From contig NW_004457624.1 of the NCBI RefSeq assembly GCF_000203815.1, positions 1,054,001-1,118,000 of the forward strand: a DNA stretch of 64,000 nucleotides, written 5' to 3'. The notes under the pieces are model-generated. The model saw nothing but the letters and a program-made list of their open reading frames with translations, made no database searches and was not told where the DNA came from. Numbering within the stretch: the stretch's first letter is position 1; each line of letters begins with the position of its first letter. Of this stretch, positions 34,401 through 46,783 are shown piece after piece. Both the position numbers and the translations under genes were made by a program. The stretch is from Cavenderia fasciculata (taxonomy: Eukaryota; Evosea; Eumycetozoa; Acytosteliales; Cavenderiaceae).

Positions 34401-35863
34401 TGACCCTGAGTAGCACTGCTGACCTTTGGAGCAGCAGTGGGAGGAGTGATCATAATGGTCTCTTTTCGAGGAGATCTAAAGTTGGATATAGATGGTGGCT
34501 TGCTGTGTAGATCAAAGAGGGGTGTTGGATTGCCAAGTGGATGGTCCGATGCAGATGGAATATATTTTGGATGGAACGGTGAATACTGTATTTTCTCGGT
34601 TGCCCCAGTCTTTTTGAGTGGACTAGGTGGTGACAATGGCGAATGGGACGATTCCACTGGAGTAATCGGTTTGGCTGGTGATAGTTTCTTGCTTGGTGTG
34701 ATATTATTTGTTGTTGTTGTTGGTTTTGATGGTGATGTATCTGACGGTGTTGTTGAGCTTGATTGTGGTGTTGTTGGTTTGGGTTTAGGGTTAGGGTTAT
34801 CTTGTTGATGATGATGATGAGTACCATTTGATGGTCGATTTGAATATGATGATAATGATGATGAAGATGAAGAAGAGGAAGAAGATGACGACGATCCATT
34901 TGAAGTTGACGTAGTTGACGATGATATAGTATTCTTTTCCCTGTTGTTGGTCGATGACGATGACGACGATGATGATGGTACCTTTTTGTCGTCATGGTGT
35001 AGCGATGGCAATGATGATCCTTTTGAACTAGAACTACCACCACTACTTGGCCTACTACTAGTCGTCGAAGTAGAAGTAGAGGTGGACGAGGTTGATGAGG
35101 TGGAAGAAGAGGAGGGATGTGAAGAATCCCTTTTACCATGGTCTCTACGATCGCGATCTCTGTCTCTATCTCTATCTCTATCTCTTTCTCTATCGCGATC
35201 CCTATCACCTCCTCCTCCTCCTCTTGATCTGTCACCATTTCTATTATCTCTATCTCCTCCATGATGACTAGTAGTAGCGATATCTTTGGTATTGGTATCT
35301 CTACTACTACTACTATGGTGTCTATCTCTATCTCTATCTCTATCTCTATCTCTATCTCTATCTCTATCTCTGTCTCTGTCTCTGTCTCTATCTCTATCTT
35401 TAGTGGTGTCTGATCGGTGTTTATCCTTCTCACCTCCATGACTACTGTTATCTTTATGGTGTCTATCCCTATCTCTGTCTCTGTCTCTGTCTCTGTCTCT
35501 ATCTCTATCTCTATCTCCTCCATGACTATCGCGAAGACTATCTCTTGGAGTAGTATCACGGTCTCTTTTGTCTCCTCCATGACCACTACCACTGCTTGTC
35601 TCTCTATCTCTGTCCCTATCCCTACCATCACCACCATTATATTTACGGTTACTACTACTATCTTGCTTGTTTCGGGAATGATTATTATGCTCTGACGATG
35701 ATGATGATTTCTTTTCTTTGATATCCACTCCATTACCATTGCTAGCCATTGTAGTCGTTGTTGTTGTCGTCGTTGTACTTGTACTACTAGACCCACCAGT
35801 ACTACTACTACTACTAGTGGTCGTACCATCACCAGTTGTGATGGTTGGTTCTTTATCTTTCAT
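31424..35863 (-). CDS. SET-domain histone methyltransferase (AWS-SET-postSET, H3K36 type) with AT-hooks
   Basis: Three exons (32875-35863, 32584-32786, 31424-32488) encode 1418 residues. The AWS zinc domain lies at about 1014-1062 (CNCPAESPCLESCLNR, YCIHGDRCRNQRFQ). SET follows from about 1065 (KKGWGLKAVDNIGAKTFIIE, ARFINHSCDPNC, then ELTFDYNYERFG) and post-SET at about 1183-1197 (CYCGAANCRGFLG). This order is typical of SET2/NSD/ASH1 enzymes that methylate H3 Lys36. The NHSCDPN cofactor-binding motif is intact. The N-terminal two thirds are disordered: Ser/Thr tracts, long Arg-Asp alternations, three AT-hook cores (KRGRPKKNPDQR, KRGRPKKNPDAE, KIGRPRKID), acidic Ser-Asp runs and Lys/Glu repeats. 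No WW or PWWP domain is seen. The C-terminus ends in Asn/Thr-rich sequence. The subfamily cannot be fixed; SET2-like and ASH1-like are both possible. Confidence 0.93.
35156..35520. repeat. Hexanucleotide repeats encoding Arg-Asp dipeptides
   Basis: Three blocks of TCTATC/TCTGTC-type hexamers (about 35156-35205, 35321-35399, 35463-35518) translate on the minus strand as (RD)n in the SET protein N-terminus. The repeat leaves several frames open at once, which explains a 460-codon frame here that is not a gene. RD alternation is known from splicing and transcription factors. Confidence 0.9.
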
Positions 35864-36258
35864 TGTTGTTGTTGTATGTTAACTCGAGTATATATGAAAT
35901 AGTACACTCTACTACACAACTCTTGAATACTGCTCTATTCTATTTGTGTGTTATACATAAACTACGACAACTACTACTACTACTACTACTTTTTTTAAAC
36001 TAACAACAAATGAACCAACTCTATCGATAGCATTGACTATAGTGTATATATGAATATGTATATTATTATTTTACAAGAAAGGTTATTTATATGTTTTACG
36101 TTGCAGACTGTAGTTAACTTCAAAATAAAAAAAAAGGAGGGAAGCTTTTGAAAATTTAAAACGTTGCCTTGAAATTCAACTTGGCAACCCTCTTTTGTTT
36201 ATTTTTAATAGTTTTACTTTATTTATTTATTTTGATTTTTGATTTTTGATTTTGATTT
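35864..36258. promoter_or_regulatory. SET gene promoter and DPYD 3' flank
   Basis: 395 nt, AT-rich, with a (CTA)n tract at 35967-35989 and short A/T runs. The left half is the promoter side of the SET gene and the right half follows the DPYD gene in its transcription direction. Nothing else is visible. Confidence 0.55.
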
Positions 36259-39200
36259 TTAAACAACTAAACCTCTATTTGGTACATATGGAATAGTTCT
36301 TGGAACCATTGTAATACAATCTGGAATGGGACAAACAGAGAGACAGAGATCACAACCGGTACAGAGATCGGTGACCAATGGGATATGAGTCTTGGCGTCG
36401 AATTTAATGGCAGTGTAACCAGAGTCGTTACAGGTCATGTAGCACTTGCCACAGTTGATACAGAGGTCTTCGTCGACGAGGGCTACTACTTGCTCCTTGT
36501 TGCTGAGGTCGTTGTAGACACCGATTCTTGGGATGGCACGGTTGATCTGGTCTTGCACAGAGGGAACCTTGCCTTGGACTGGTGTGTCGGTACGTTGGCT
36601 TGGGAGGGGTTCGGCGTGGACGAGGAGGTCTTCACCAGACTTGCGCGACTCGGTGTCGAGTCTGTTACGCTCCTTTTGGTATTGACCAAAGTGTGGGGCG
36701 TTGACGAGAGAGACACGCTCCTTGGGCTTGGTGACAGAGGTGGGGGCTGACTGTCCGTCCCATTGGAGGAGATCTTCGCGCGACTGCATGTAGAGGTAGG
36801 TCTTGAGCCCGGTGATGTAGTCTTGGACGACGGTAAAGTCTTGGTTTTGGACGGCCGAGCAGATTTGGATGACCGATGCACCGCAGTGGAGGAACTGGAT
36901 ACAGGTGTCGGCCGAGTCGGCGCCACCGGTGGCCATGATGGGGTAGTCGGGGAGTGCGCGACGGATAGATGAGACGGCACGGAGTGCCATGGGACGTGTG
37001 GCGTTACCAGAGACACCACCGTAGGTAGTACGCTTCTCGGAGCCTACGGCGGGCCATGCGTTGCTGTCGCCCTTGAGACCCATGAGACCAGAGACAGTGT
37101 TGATGGCTGTGACACCGGTAGCACCTCCATTGTAGGCAGCCAAAGCAATCTCCTTGACTTCGGTGACGTTGGGAGTGAGCTTGGCAAAGAATGGGATCTT
37201 GATAGCCTCACGCACCCACTTGCAAATATGCAAGACGAGTTCTGGATTCTGTCCGCAGGCCAAACCCATACCACGCTCACCCATACCATGTGGACACGAC
37301 AAGTTGAGCTCGAGCATGTCGGCGCCCGAGGCCTCGGCCATCACGGCCAACTGCTGCCAGTCCTCCTTGTTGAAACCGCACATGATCGATGCGATCACGA
37401 CCTTCTCGGGGAAGTCACGCTTGAGTTCAGTAACCGACTTGCACCAGTAATGACAGGTCTTTTCAGAGATGAGTTCAATGTTGAGGAAGGCGCCTTGACC
37501 CGGTCCAAAGTGGTGGCCAGATGTGGTGCCACGCACGATACGTGGTGAGACATTGGTGACGAGATCCTTGTCGAGCGAGAATGTCTTGGTGACGGCGAAC
37601 CCCCACCCTTGCTCAAACGAACGACGAATCATCGATGCTGAAGTGCATGGTGTGGCCGAAGCAAGACCGAATGGGTTCTCAAACTTGACGCCACAAAAGT
37701 CGACGGAAATGTCAACCTGATCAATGGCCGTGAAAAAGTTGGGCAATTGAGGTGTGTCGGGGATGGGAATACCGTGCAAAGATTGGAGGTATTTGTGGAT
37801 AGCCCACGATGCAGTCTTGCCGTCATTGACAGCTTCGACGGTGGTACCGTTGCCAATCAAATCACCACCGGCAAACAACCATTCAGCCTGTTTGGATTGA
37901 CCCGACATGACGTCGATATCGGCCAATCCCCACTTGTTGAAAGCGAGTGGTTTGCAGGCGGTCATCAACTCGTCGCCGACCTGACTGCCAAATGCAGAGA
38001 TGATATAGTCGCACTTGACTCTAAAGAACTGGTCTTCGTCGATGCCATAGTTGCCCGAGTCGTCCTTTTCAGTCTTGTAAAACTCGAGGGCAACGACCTT
38101 GCCGTCACGCTTGATGACTTGCTTGGGCAAGACGTATGGCAAAAACTCGCAACGCTCGTCCTTGGCAATATCGACCTCTTCGGGGACAGCACGCATGTCG
38201 GTAAAGGCACGACGGAATGCAACAGTCACACGCGACGCTCCACAACGGTAGGCAGAGGTGGCACAATCAAAGGCAGTGTCTCCGGCACCGAGCACAATGA
38301 CACGTCCATGCAACTCGGGCAATGCACTCTTGCAACCGCACAATCCAGGCTTGCTACCCTTTGACACGAGTGGCAAGTAGTCTTTCGAAGTATAGAACCC
38401 ATCCTTGACGGTCAAACCATCAAAGACAGAGTCAACCTTGGCTTCAGGCATACCAATACCAAGATAGACAGCATCGAAACCATCCTTGCTTTTAAGAGAG
38501 TCGATGGTAAAGTCGACACCGAGTGCCTTGCCATAGACAACCTTGACACCGAGATCTTTCATGAGTTTGACTTCAAAGTCGACGGCATCATAGGCCAAAC
38601 GGTACTGTGGAATCTCGCTCGATGACAAACCACCGCTGTACTGCTCCTTTTCAAAGACTGTCACGTTGGTGTATCCAAGACGTGCCAAAAAGGTGGCACA
38701 AGAGATAGAGGTGGGTCCACACCCAACCAAAGCAATCTTGGCCAAGTAACTCTCTGGTAGTTTGTCGATTGGTGTGAGCGATGGGTCACGAATCTGAGCA
38801 ACATTCATCTTTTTAAATTGCTCGGTGGCAAATTGTTGGAGACCACCAATCTTGATGGCACCCTCCTCGGTCGAGGCAAGGTTACAGCCACCCTCGCACA
38901 AGTTGCTCACTGGACACACCATACCACAGGTGAGACCCAATGGATTGTCGGAAAAGATGGCCTTGGCGGCACCATAGTAATTTTTCGTGGCAATGCTCGA
39001 AATAAACGACTTGACATCCAATTGTGTGGGACAACTCTTTTGACATGGTGCATCGGCACACTTTAAACATCTAGATGATTCAAACAATGCTCCTCTCTCT
39101 GTCAATGTTGTTGGTTTAACATCACTAAAATCATTTTTTAAATCGCATGCCTAAAAAAAGAGTAGTAAAACAAAATAATATTAATATTAACGTTGCACAA

Positions 39201-39597
39201 GAGGGTTGTCAAGTCAATTGGAATGGTGTTTGTAGCCAATCAATCAAATCATAATCAATCAATCAATTATAAATGGTATCCAAAAATGACACATTGAAAA
39301 TGAAAAGGGTTTGTCGTCTAATCAATACAAAATATCCATTCCCAAGAATGTATACCAATATAACTCTTCGATTCGATTGATTGATTGATTGATTGATCGA
39401 CCACTACCATCCAATATTGAATGATGATTGATACTTACAGTTTTACATCTATCATTTTTCTTCCAGTGAGCTTTATCTTTCTTGGAGACAGCAGTTGGCT
39501 TAAAAGTAGCAAACTTGTTGACTGTTGGATTTAAAGCTAGAATGTTTTCGATATCGTTTACTTGTGAAACATCACCATTTGCGTCTGGTCCTGCCAT
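36259..39597 (-). CDS. pyd1: Dihydropyrimidine dehydrogenase [NADP+]
   Basis: Two exons (39439-39597, 36259-39150) encode 1016 residues, the length of animal DPYD (about 1025). It reduces uracil and thymine with NADPH, the first step of pyrimidine breakdown, in the cytosol. Domains in order: N-terminal Fe-S cysteines ([29 protein letters not shown]); FAD site ([20 protein letters not shown]); NADPH site ([19 protein letters not shown]); FMN/pyrimidine barrel with the catalytic-loop Cys in [18 protein letters not shown] at about residue 672; and C-terminal ferredoxin-type clusters [16 protein letters not shown] and [16 protein letters not shown]. All cluster cysteines seem present. The coding part is far less AT-rich than its neighbours, as expected for a highly expressed conserved enzyme. 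The 288-nt intron is long for this window and holds inverted ATTG repeats. Confidence 0.97.
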
Positions 39598-40459
39598 TTT
39601 ATGCTTTATCTATCTATATTTTTTTGGGTTGTATTGAACTAGGAATGTCTATTTATATGTATATAAAGGTTGGTTGTATGCGTTGTTGATTATGATTACA
39701 ATCACGATCTATCTATCTACTCTATCTATCTATTCTTTTCTATATATAAATATACCAGAGTGAGATGTAAGGGGGATAATACAAGAGTTAGTTAGTTTGA
39801 TTATAACTGTGATCAAATATAGTTTTTTTAAAAGTTCAAACCAACAAAAAAATTAACAAAAAAGGAGAGGTTTTTTAAAAAAGTCAATAAAAACCTTGAA
39901 TGGCGATGTTGTGAGGAAGAAATTTCACTCTCTCTCTTTATGTGACATGTTGTAATAAGTAAGAAAGTACGTATTATTACTTATGATTGTTACATGTTGT
40001 GTTTAGTGGGTAGATAATATAAATAAAAAAATATCCACTGGTGGTGGGTTGGGTGAGGGTTGAAGATAGATTTTTGAGTGGTTATTTTGTGATCATTCAT
40101 TATCCATACCTGAAGATTTATTTATTTACAATTAGAATCTCTAATCCTTCTCTCTCTTTATGTGATATATATGATACAATGTTTTGTTTGTGTGAAATTA
40201 ATTAATGATTGTAAATCTGATGCGGCTGAGGCTCAATCCCACTCACAATGCAACCAAACTACACAAAAATATCTTTTAAAAAAAATAATATTTTTTGAGA
40301 ACTTTCGTCTCTCTCTGCATCATCACTCCTCCCACCTTCCCCTTTTGAGCCTGGAATTGTCGAGTTTGAAAACCATGAAAATCCCAGAGAGATATTATCT
40401 GAATAATAAGACCTCGAATAAAATATGTTTTATATTATAATATAGTATTATTGTATTGA
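39598..40459. other. DPYD promoter and RecA 3' flank
   Basis: 862 nt without a supported gene. It shows (CTAT)n near the DPYD ATG, a GGGGG-free AT-rich middle, an imperfect inverted repeat around 39944-39995 (CATGT...TAATAAGTAA / TTACTTAT...ACATG), and a slightly GC-richer patch at 40215-40250. A 92-codon open frame at 40162-40440 has no family match. Confidence 0.5.
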
Positions 40460-41932
40460 TTATTCTTTAATTACAGTTTGAAGATCATCAGTATTATTAT
40501 CTTCATTATATACATCGGCCGATTCATCATCAATATTATCATCATTATCATCATCTTGACGAGTTGGACCTTTAACAAGACGTTGACGTAGTTTTGTTTC
40601 AATTTCTTCTAGGAGTGGTCTGTTTTCTTCAAGATGTTGTTTTGTCTTTTCTCTACCTTGTGCCAATTGTTCACCATTGTAACTGTACCAACTTCCACCC
40701 TTTTCAATGATACCTTCGAGGAGAGCCATATCGATAATCTCTCCAGTTTTGTTGATACCACTAGCAAAGTCAATGTCAAAGATAGCCTCTCTAAAGGGTG
40801 GTGCCAACTTGTTCTTGGCAACTTTAACCTTGACCTGTGTGGCAATGGTTTCGTCACCCTTTTTAACGGCACCAACCTTTCTAATATCCAATCTGACACT
40901 TGAAAAGAATTTGAGGGCATTACCACCAGTAGTAGTCTCTGGATTACCAAACATAACACCAATCTTTATACGAATTTGGTTGATAAAGATTAAAACACAA
41001 TTGCTTTCTTTGAGTGATGGCGATAGTTTACGTAGAGCTTGACTCATCAATCTTGCATGTACACCAACGTGAGAGTCTCCCATCTCTCCATCCAACTCGA
41101 CCCGTGGTACCAATGCAGCAACACTATCTACAACAATCACTTGCATAGTCTTGCTTCTCAACAGTGAATCTACAATCTCCAGAGCTTGTTCTCCAGAATC
41201 TGGTTGTGACACAAACAACTCGTCCAAGTTGACACCCAATTTTTGTGCCCAACTTGGGTTCAATGCATGTTCTGCATCAATAAATGTACAATTTCCTCCT
41301 ACTTTTTGTGCTTGTGCAATTACATGTAATGCCAATGTTGTCTAAACATAAAACAAATAATTATTAGAGTTGTGTAATCAAATATATTCATTCATCTCAT
41401 ACCTTTCCTGAACTTTCTGGACCAAATATTTCAATGATACGACCTTTTGGTAAACCTCCAACACCCAATGCAACATCAAGACCCAATGAACCTGTTGGAA
41501 TGACATCTACTTTACTAAGTGTAAATTGTGAACCCAATTTCATCAGCGTTCCCTTTCCAAATGTTTGTTCAATCTCTTTCATGGTTGCTTCCAACTTTGA
41601 TGATGATGTCGTAGCAGTAGCAGATCCCTTTTTGGATTTCTTTGAACCAGTATCTACTTCATTATCTTCATTATCTTCATCTTCATCTTTATCTTTTTGT
41701 TTCTTTGATTCTTTATGAATGAAATGATTAAATCATTTAGTATTTGTTATATAACATTGAGTATAGGTATATCATTATTATACATACTACTCTTTTTCGA
41801 AAATGATGATGATGAAATATAAGAGGAGTTATTTTGATTATTCAACAATGATATAGATGTTGATGATGATCTAAGTGAATTGATCACTTGACTGTGAACT
41901 GTTCTTTTTGTTAAATTATATAAATTTAACAT
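40460..41932 (-). CDS. recA: RecA recombinase, bacterial type, probably mitochondrial
   Basis: Three exons (41788-41932, 41403-41710, 40460-41341) encode 444 residues. RecA polymerises on single-stranded DNA and drives ATP-dependent strand exchange. Visible motifs are Walker A GPESSGKTT (residues 145-153, cut by the second intron between Lys and Thr), Walker [14 protein letters not shown], the L1/L2 region ([21 protein letters not shown]) and [11 protein letters not shown]. The N-terminus ([20 protein letters not shown], basic and Ser-rich) looks like a mitochondrial targeting peptide, followed by a charged Lys/Asp linker. The C-terminus is acidic (Asp/Asn/Glu), like the bacterial C-terminal regulatory tail. 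A mitochondrial endosymbiont origin is the usual view of eukaryotic recA. It is distinct from Rad51-type recombinases. Confidence 0.95.
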
Positions 41933-42157
41933 GTTTTATATTATATAATAAATGTAGATAAGTGTAATCTCTGAATCTTGAAATGAAATGAATACTTGTG
42001 GCTCGACTTGACCTCTTTACCAAATAGGGAAGATTAAAAAAACTCTTTAAAAATTAATTCCAAGAAATCAATTAACCGATGGTTATTATATTATATATAC
42101 AATTATTATTTATTTATCTAATCTATGAAATGCACAGTGTACTGTTGTTTGTGGTAG

Positions 42158-43705
42158 TTAGCAGGATAAGATAGCATCACAAAGATCGGCAATGGAAGTT
42201 CTGGCAAGTGGCATCAATGTTTTTTCATCGATATAGTACATATTCAATACATTGGTTTCACAACTCTTTTCAATCAACTCTGATAATGTACTATTACTCT
42301 CTTGGAAACATACTGGTTCCTTTAATTTACCTCCCTACACGTAATTGGAATAAATAGTATATATTATGTAAATATATGGACGGATAGATAGATGGATAGA
42401 TATATGTATATATGGACTTACATGAACATCATTTAAGAAATCCAATACACTTATTTCATTATATTTAATTGCATCAATTGATTTTAATCCCTATAAATAT
42501 TAATTAAAAAATGATAATAATAATAATAATAATAATAATTAATTAGTTGGGTTGGAAATTATTAATATTGAATTCCATATATGATGTATTTATGATGTAT
42601 GAATGTACATACTCTTAAATCAGAACAATTTAAAGTGGTAAGTATATGACCTGTATTATTATCTAATACGGCAATACCACTTATTCTATTTGAAGGTAGA
42701 AGGGATAATGCTTCACCAATCATAGTCGATGCATTGACAGATACAAATGGTTTGAGTATACGTAATTCCTTTGCTTTCTTTTTGGCGTGACTTGATAACA
42801 ATGATTGATAGGAATGTGTAAGAGATAAGATATTTCTCAATGATAGACTTCCAACTACATGATCAGCGTCTTTTTGGTCCTTTGATAGGATTGATATTCT
42901 ATGTGCTCTAAATGGTGCCACAGTCGATAAAAAGCATTCACATGCTCTCAGCAATGAAACATCTTCTGTAATTCTATCTGCATCTTGTACTCCAAAGAAA
43001 TCTATAGAACCACAACAAATAATAAATCAATTATTATTATTATCCATAAATACATTTAATAATAATAGATTTATATTTACATACTCATAGTTTGTTTAAT
43101 TGGTTGAGAAAAGAAAGATGATATTGATAAAGATGATTCTTTGTGTCGTTGAGAGATGGAATTATAGAACAATACGATATCGACTACATCTACAACACCT
43201 TTTAATCGATATCCAAATGGCCCATCCTTTGACTCTAATACAGGTGCTCCTATAATATTATTATCAGAGAATAACTATAGAATAGAATGGAATCATCAAT
43301 ATCAAAAGAAATAGACCAATAACATAGTGTCCATTCTATTCTACCTACCTGCAAAGCATCAGAGATAGTATTATCAACATTCAATACGACCAATGGTTTG
43401 GGATGATGTCCTGGTTGTAACTTGTAGTAATTGAGTAGTTCTCCCACTGTTATATTATTTAGTGCATTGAATACAACTGAGTGATTATCTTTTAATGATG
43501 GTTGTTTAAATTGTGGTGTTGATGTAACTGTATTGGTTGGCTGTTGTTGTTGTTGTTGTTTCTGTTGGTCTAAAGTAGGTGATATAGTCATAGCAGTATT
43601 ATTATTATTATTATTAATTACCGCCGACGATGGTGTAGGTATATTTGTAGCTTGTTGTTGAGTTGCTGAAGCTTCCTTTTCTTCGTTCAATAGATCATCT
43701 GCCAT
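42158..43705 (-). CDS. CBS-domain protein (AMPK gamma/SNF4-like)
   Basis: Five exons (43349-43705, 43085-43274, 42613-43001, 42422-42490, 42158-42334) encode 393 residues in consistent phase. After a Gln/Asn/Thr-rich N-terminus there are CBS-type units: LVVLNVDNTISDALQ then NIIGAPVLESKDGPFGYRLK and VVDVVDIVLFY; FRAHRISILSKDQ then HVVGSLSLRNILSL; and a third ending in NRISGIAVLDNNTGHILTTL. Paired CBS domains bind adenine nucleotides and act as energy sensors in AMPK gamma. The last two exons are weakly similar at best to a fourth CBS unit. The beta- or alpha-subunit link is not shown here, so SNF4-like is a resemblance only. The start ATG is the first in frame. It is divergent from the pseudouridine synthase gene. 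Confidence 0.75.
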
Positions 43706-44098
43706 GTTGATGATTGATGTGGTATATGTGTTTCTATCCTATTGGTCAAGTTATATTATTAGTTGATGAACAATCAAATGGTGGAATTCGAACAAGATAA
43801 CAGCTAATTGCATGATGAACTCACGCACAATAATTTTGTTTGTTTGTGTGGTTTGGTTCACCTACCCACGCTCCACAAGACACTCATCCCTTTTAACGTA
43901 ACGCTGCACTTCAACTACTACTAATAGATCGATCTAAAAGAGGTGTGATACTAAATATTAATAATAAAAACTTTAATCACCAGACTATTTAATTAATTCA
44001 AGCTTCGACTGCAATGATGCATCAACTCAATCGTTCGTTTATATTTTTATTATTTTTATTAGTTTAATTTAATTAGCGTATTTACAGAAGTTAGATAT
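43706..44098. promoter_or_regulatory. Divergent promoter, CBS protein / pseudouridine synthase
   Basis: 393 nt between divergent ATGs. Mixed composition on the left with GATCGATC-type motifs (43925-43935) and AT-rich on the right. No ORF or structured RNA seen. Confidence 0.55.
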
Positions 44099-46456
44099 AT
44101 GATGATGATGATGATTAGTAAGTCATTATTGACAAAGAGGTTAATATCATCTACATCTACATCTGCATCCTATTCATCATATACTACATCTTGTATTAAA
44201 TCAAGTACAAGTTTATTGTTTGGTGGTTATACGTCACCTTCTACGACAGAGGTATTGGTCGATCATGGACTAACAACAACTACATCGTCAACGTCAACTT
44301 CGTCGTCGTCAATTATAGATGGAGGTAGAAGAAACTATGCATTTGGTGGAAAGGCATCAAGAAAGACACCTAGTCAATTTGGACGAAATAGTAATAACAG
44401 AGATAGAGGTGAAAAGAACAGACCGAAACCAGCACCAAAGATACAGAGTGAAAAGATTCTAACTCGATTGGAAGAAGAACAAGAGAAAAGATCAGAGGAA
44501 GCATTACTCAACAAACAAAAAAGCGCTACTAGCAAAAAGAATGATACTGGAAAGACACGTGGAAGAGTTGGCATATCATTCAATTTAGAGGACTTTAACA
44601 AAGCTGAAAAGAGTATCATTGAAGATAGAAGTAGTAACAAAAAGAAGGCAAAAAAGACTACTGAAACCAAAACCAAAACCAACAACAACAACAATACAAT
44701 CATTGGTAAAGTTAATTATGGTGATGGAGTTGTCGCAGGAGACAAAGATATAAAAAAGAAAAAAGAAAAGAAAAAGGAAAAAGTTAAAGAACAAGATTTA
44801 TTTGATAAAGATGATAATGATGATAATGATTATACAACAACAACAACTAGTACTACTAGTAGTGGTAGTCGTGGTACAATGTCATCTAATCCATTTTCAA
44901 TTGCATCTTTATTATCATCATCTTCAACTGCACCAACACGTAGAAAGACACCGCTGCCAGTGGAACAACCATCGGTGGATGGTGGTGAGGATGGCGGCGA
45001 TGAGATTGGACCAGAGGAAAGAAATTTGTTGTTAAAGAAACGTGAACCACCTGTGTATACAAACGACGGATTGTATGCTGCTAGAAAGGTGCTTCCAGAC
45101 TTGGCAAAGATGCGTGTTGATAGATGGTTGCGTATCCAGTTTCCAGTGATGACACACTCGCTCATCTGCAAGTTGTTGCGAAAAGAGGTGATCACTGCAA
45201 CCGATGAATTCCATCAAAATGGATTGGACGACGTAGCTGCCTCAGACAAGAGAGTGTTGGAACAGAGCGACAGAACCGAGGCAGGAAGCTGGATATACAT
45301 CCCAGCCAAATACGCCAAAGAGCAGAGAGTGGCAGATCGCGAGTCACCAGAGAAATACATTAGATTAAGTGATGCAGAGATTGCAGCCATTCGAAACAGT
45401 ATCTTGTACAAGGACGATGATCTCCTTGTCATCAACAAACCACCAGGACTATCGGTGCAAGGTGGTACAGGTCTCAAGAAGCATTTGGATATGATGCTTT
45501 CACATCTTAAATTCGAGGCTGATGAAACACCCAGACTTGTCCATCGTCTCGACAAGGACACAAGTGGTATTCTCATCCTCGGACGTAATCGTACTGCCAC
45601 AACAGCAATGGCAGACAAATTTGAACAAAAGTTGAAACGTCGATCAGATAGAGAAGTCAAAAAAGAAAAGAAAGATAAAAAGGATGATAGCAACAATAAC
45701 AACAATAACAACTACTCTTCGAAAAAGACAACAAAGACAACAGTAGAAGAGATGAAAGATGACAATTCTATCATAAAGACATATTGGGCATTATTAACGA
45801 GTACACCAAACCCACGTGAGGGTCGTATAAGAGCACCTCTCCAAAAGATTGTTGAAAATGGACAAGAAAAGGTAGTTGCCACCAAGGAAACTGGTAATGG
45901 TGCTAAATTGGCCATCACAGAATACCGTGTCATTGAAAATTCAATGGCCGATACATCATTTGTTGCATTGTGGCCTGAAACTGGTAGAACTCATCAACTT
46001 CGTGGTATGTAATAATTATATTATTTATTATTATTATATCGAATTTGTTCTAATTCCACTATCTCTCTTTTGTATATAGTCCATTGCGCTTCTATTTTAG
46101 GGTCACCAATTATTGGTGATGTTAAATATGGTGGTAAAAAGAGTACTGCTCCTTTTGAGGTATGTATAGAGATAGAGATAGAGATAGAGATATCTTGTTT
46201 TTCTTCTATTGCGTTATATATAACTAACAAAATACTATCTGTTATTTTGTTGTTTAATTATGATTGTGCTATTATTTAGAACGTATTTGACAAGAATATA
46301 CCATTACATTTACATGCAAGAAGAGTTCAATTCTATCATCCAATCAATACTAATAAGCTTGTCGATGTCATCGCACCGTTACCTCCAACACTTCAAGATT
46401 CATGGTCCATTCTTGGTTTCAATCCAGACACTAAAGATAGTGAAATTCAACATTGA
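44099..46456 (+). CDS. RluA-family RNA pseudouridine synthase, probably mitochondrial
   Basis: Three exons (44099-46004, 46080-46159, 46280-46456) encode 720 residues. The enzyme isomerises uridine in structured RNA. The catalytic motif HRLDKDTSGILILGR (catalytic Asp, about residue 484) and the upstream DDLLVINKPPGLSVQGG are intact. After the introns, ETGRTHQLR joins VHCASILGSPIIGDVKYGG, the usual C-terminal RluA motif. An S4-like RNA-binding segment (MRVDRWLRIQFPVMTHSLIC) lies near residues 337-360, an order typical of RPUSD3/4 and RluC. The N-terminus is Ser/Thr-rich with few acids, suggesting mitochondrial import. A Lys/Asn-rich insert (about 518-560) interrupts the catalytic domain, a common dictyostelid feature. 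Four more Met codons follow the first, so the exact start is ambiguous by a few residues. Confidence 0.92.
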
Positions 46457-46783
46457 AAATAAAAAATGCGACAAGTAATAAGAAGAGGATCAAAAAAAAG
46501 GTTTGACAATCAAGAAGAGGATGAAGCAAGAAATATAGTAGTATATAACTTGGTATGTGAAAGGGGGGATGAAGAGGATTCAAAAGGAGTGGATGTGGAT
46601 GGATGGGAAGAGGAGGAGGATGGAGGAGGATTTAATTTATTCCAAGGGTAAATTGTACAACTATAGTAGCAGTAGTAGGGGTATCGAAGCGAGAGAGAAG
46701 ATATAAGTAGAGGAGAGGATGAAGTAGAAGGGTTGAAGTAGAAGATCACATGTGATTATATTTGATTTTGGATTTGATATTGA
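46457..46783. other. Convergent spacer between pseudouridine synthase and copper transporter genes
   Basis: 327 nt, strikingly purine-rich on the plus strand (GA/GGA-rich between 46485 and 46735). Small open frames across it are low complexity. No terminator-like or RNA structure is evident. Confidence 0.5.

Noticed and set aside
34781-34800. TTTAGGGTTAGGGTT, resembling an interstitial telomere repeat
   Set aside because: It encodes a Pro/Lys/Asn run in the SET protein in the same frame as its flanks, and dictyostelid chromosome ends are not expected to carry long TTAGGG arrays here.
34450-35832. 460-codon minus-strand open frame within the SET gene
   Set aside because: It is an alternative frame of the hexamer and Ser/Thr repeats, low complexity throughout, without a start context or domain.
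40162-40440. 92-codon plus-strand open frame downstream of RecA
   Set aside because: No family resemblance and AT-driven composition.
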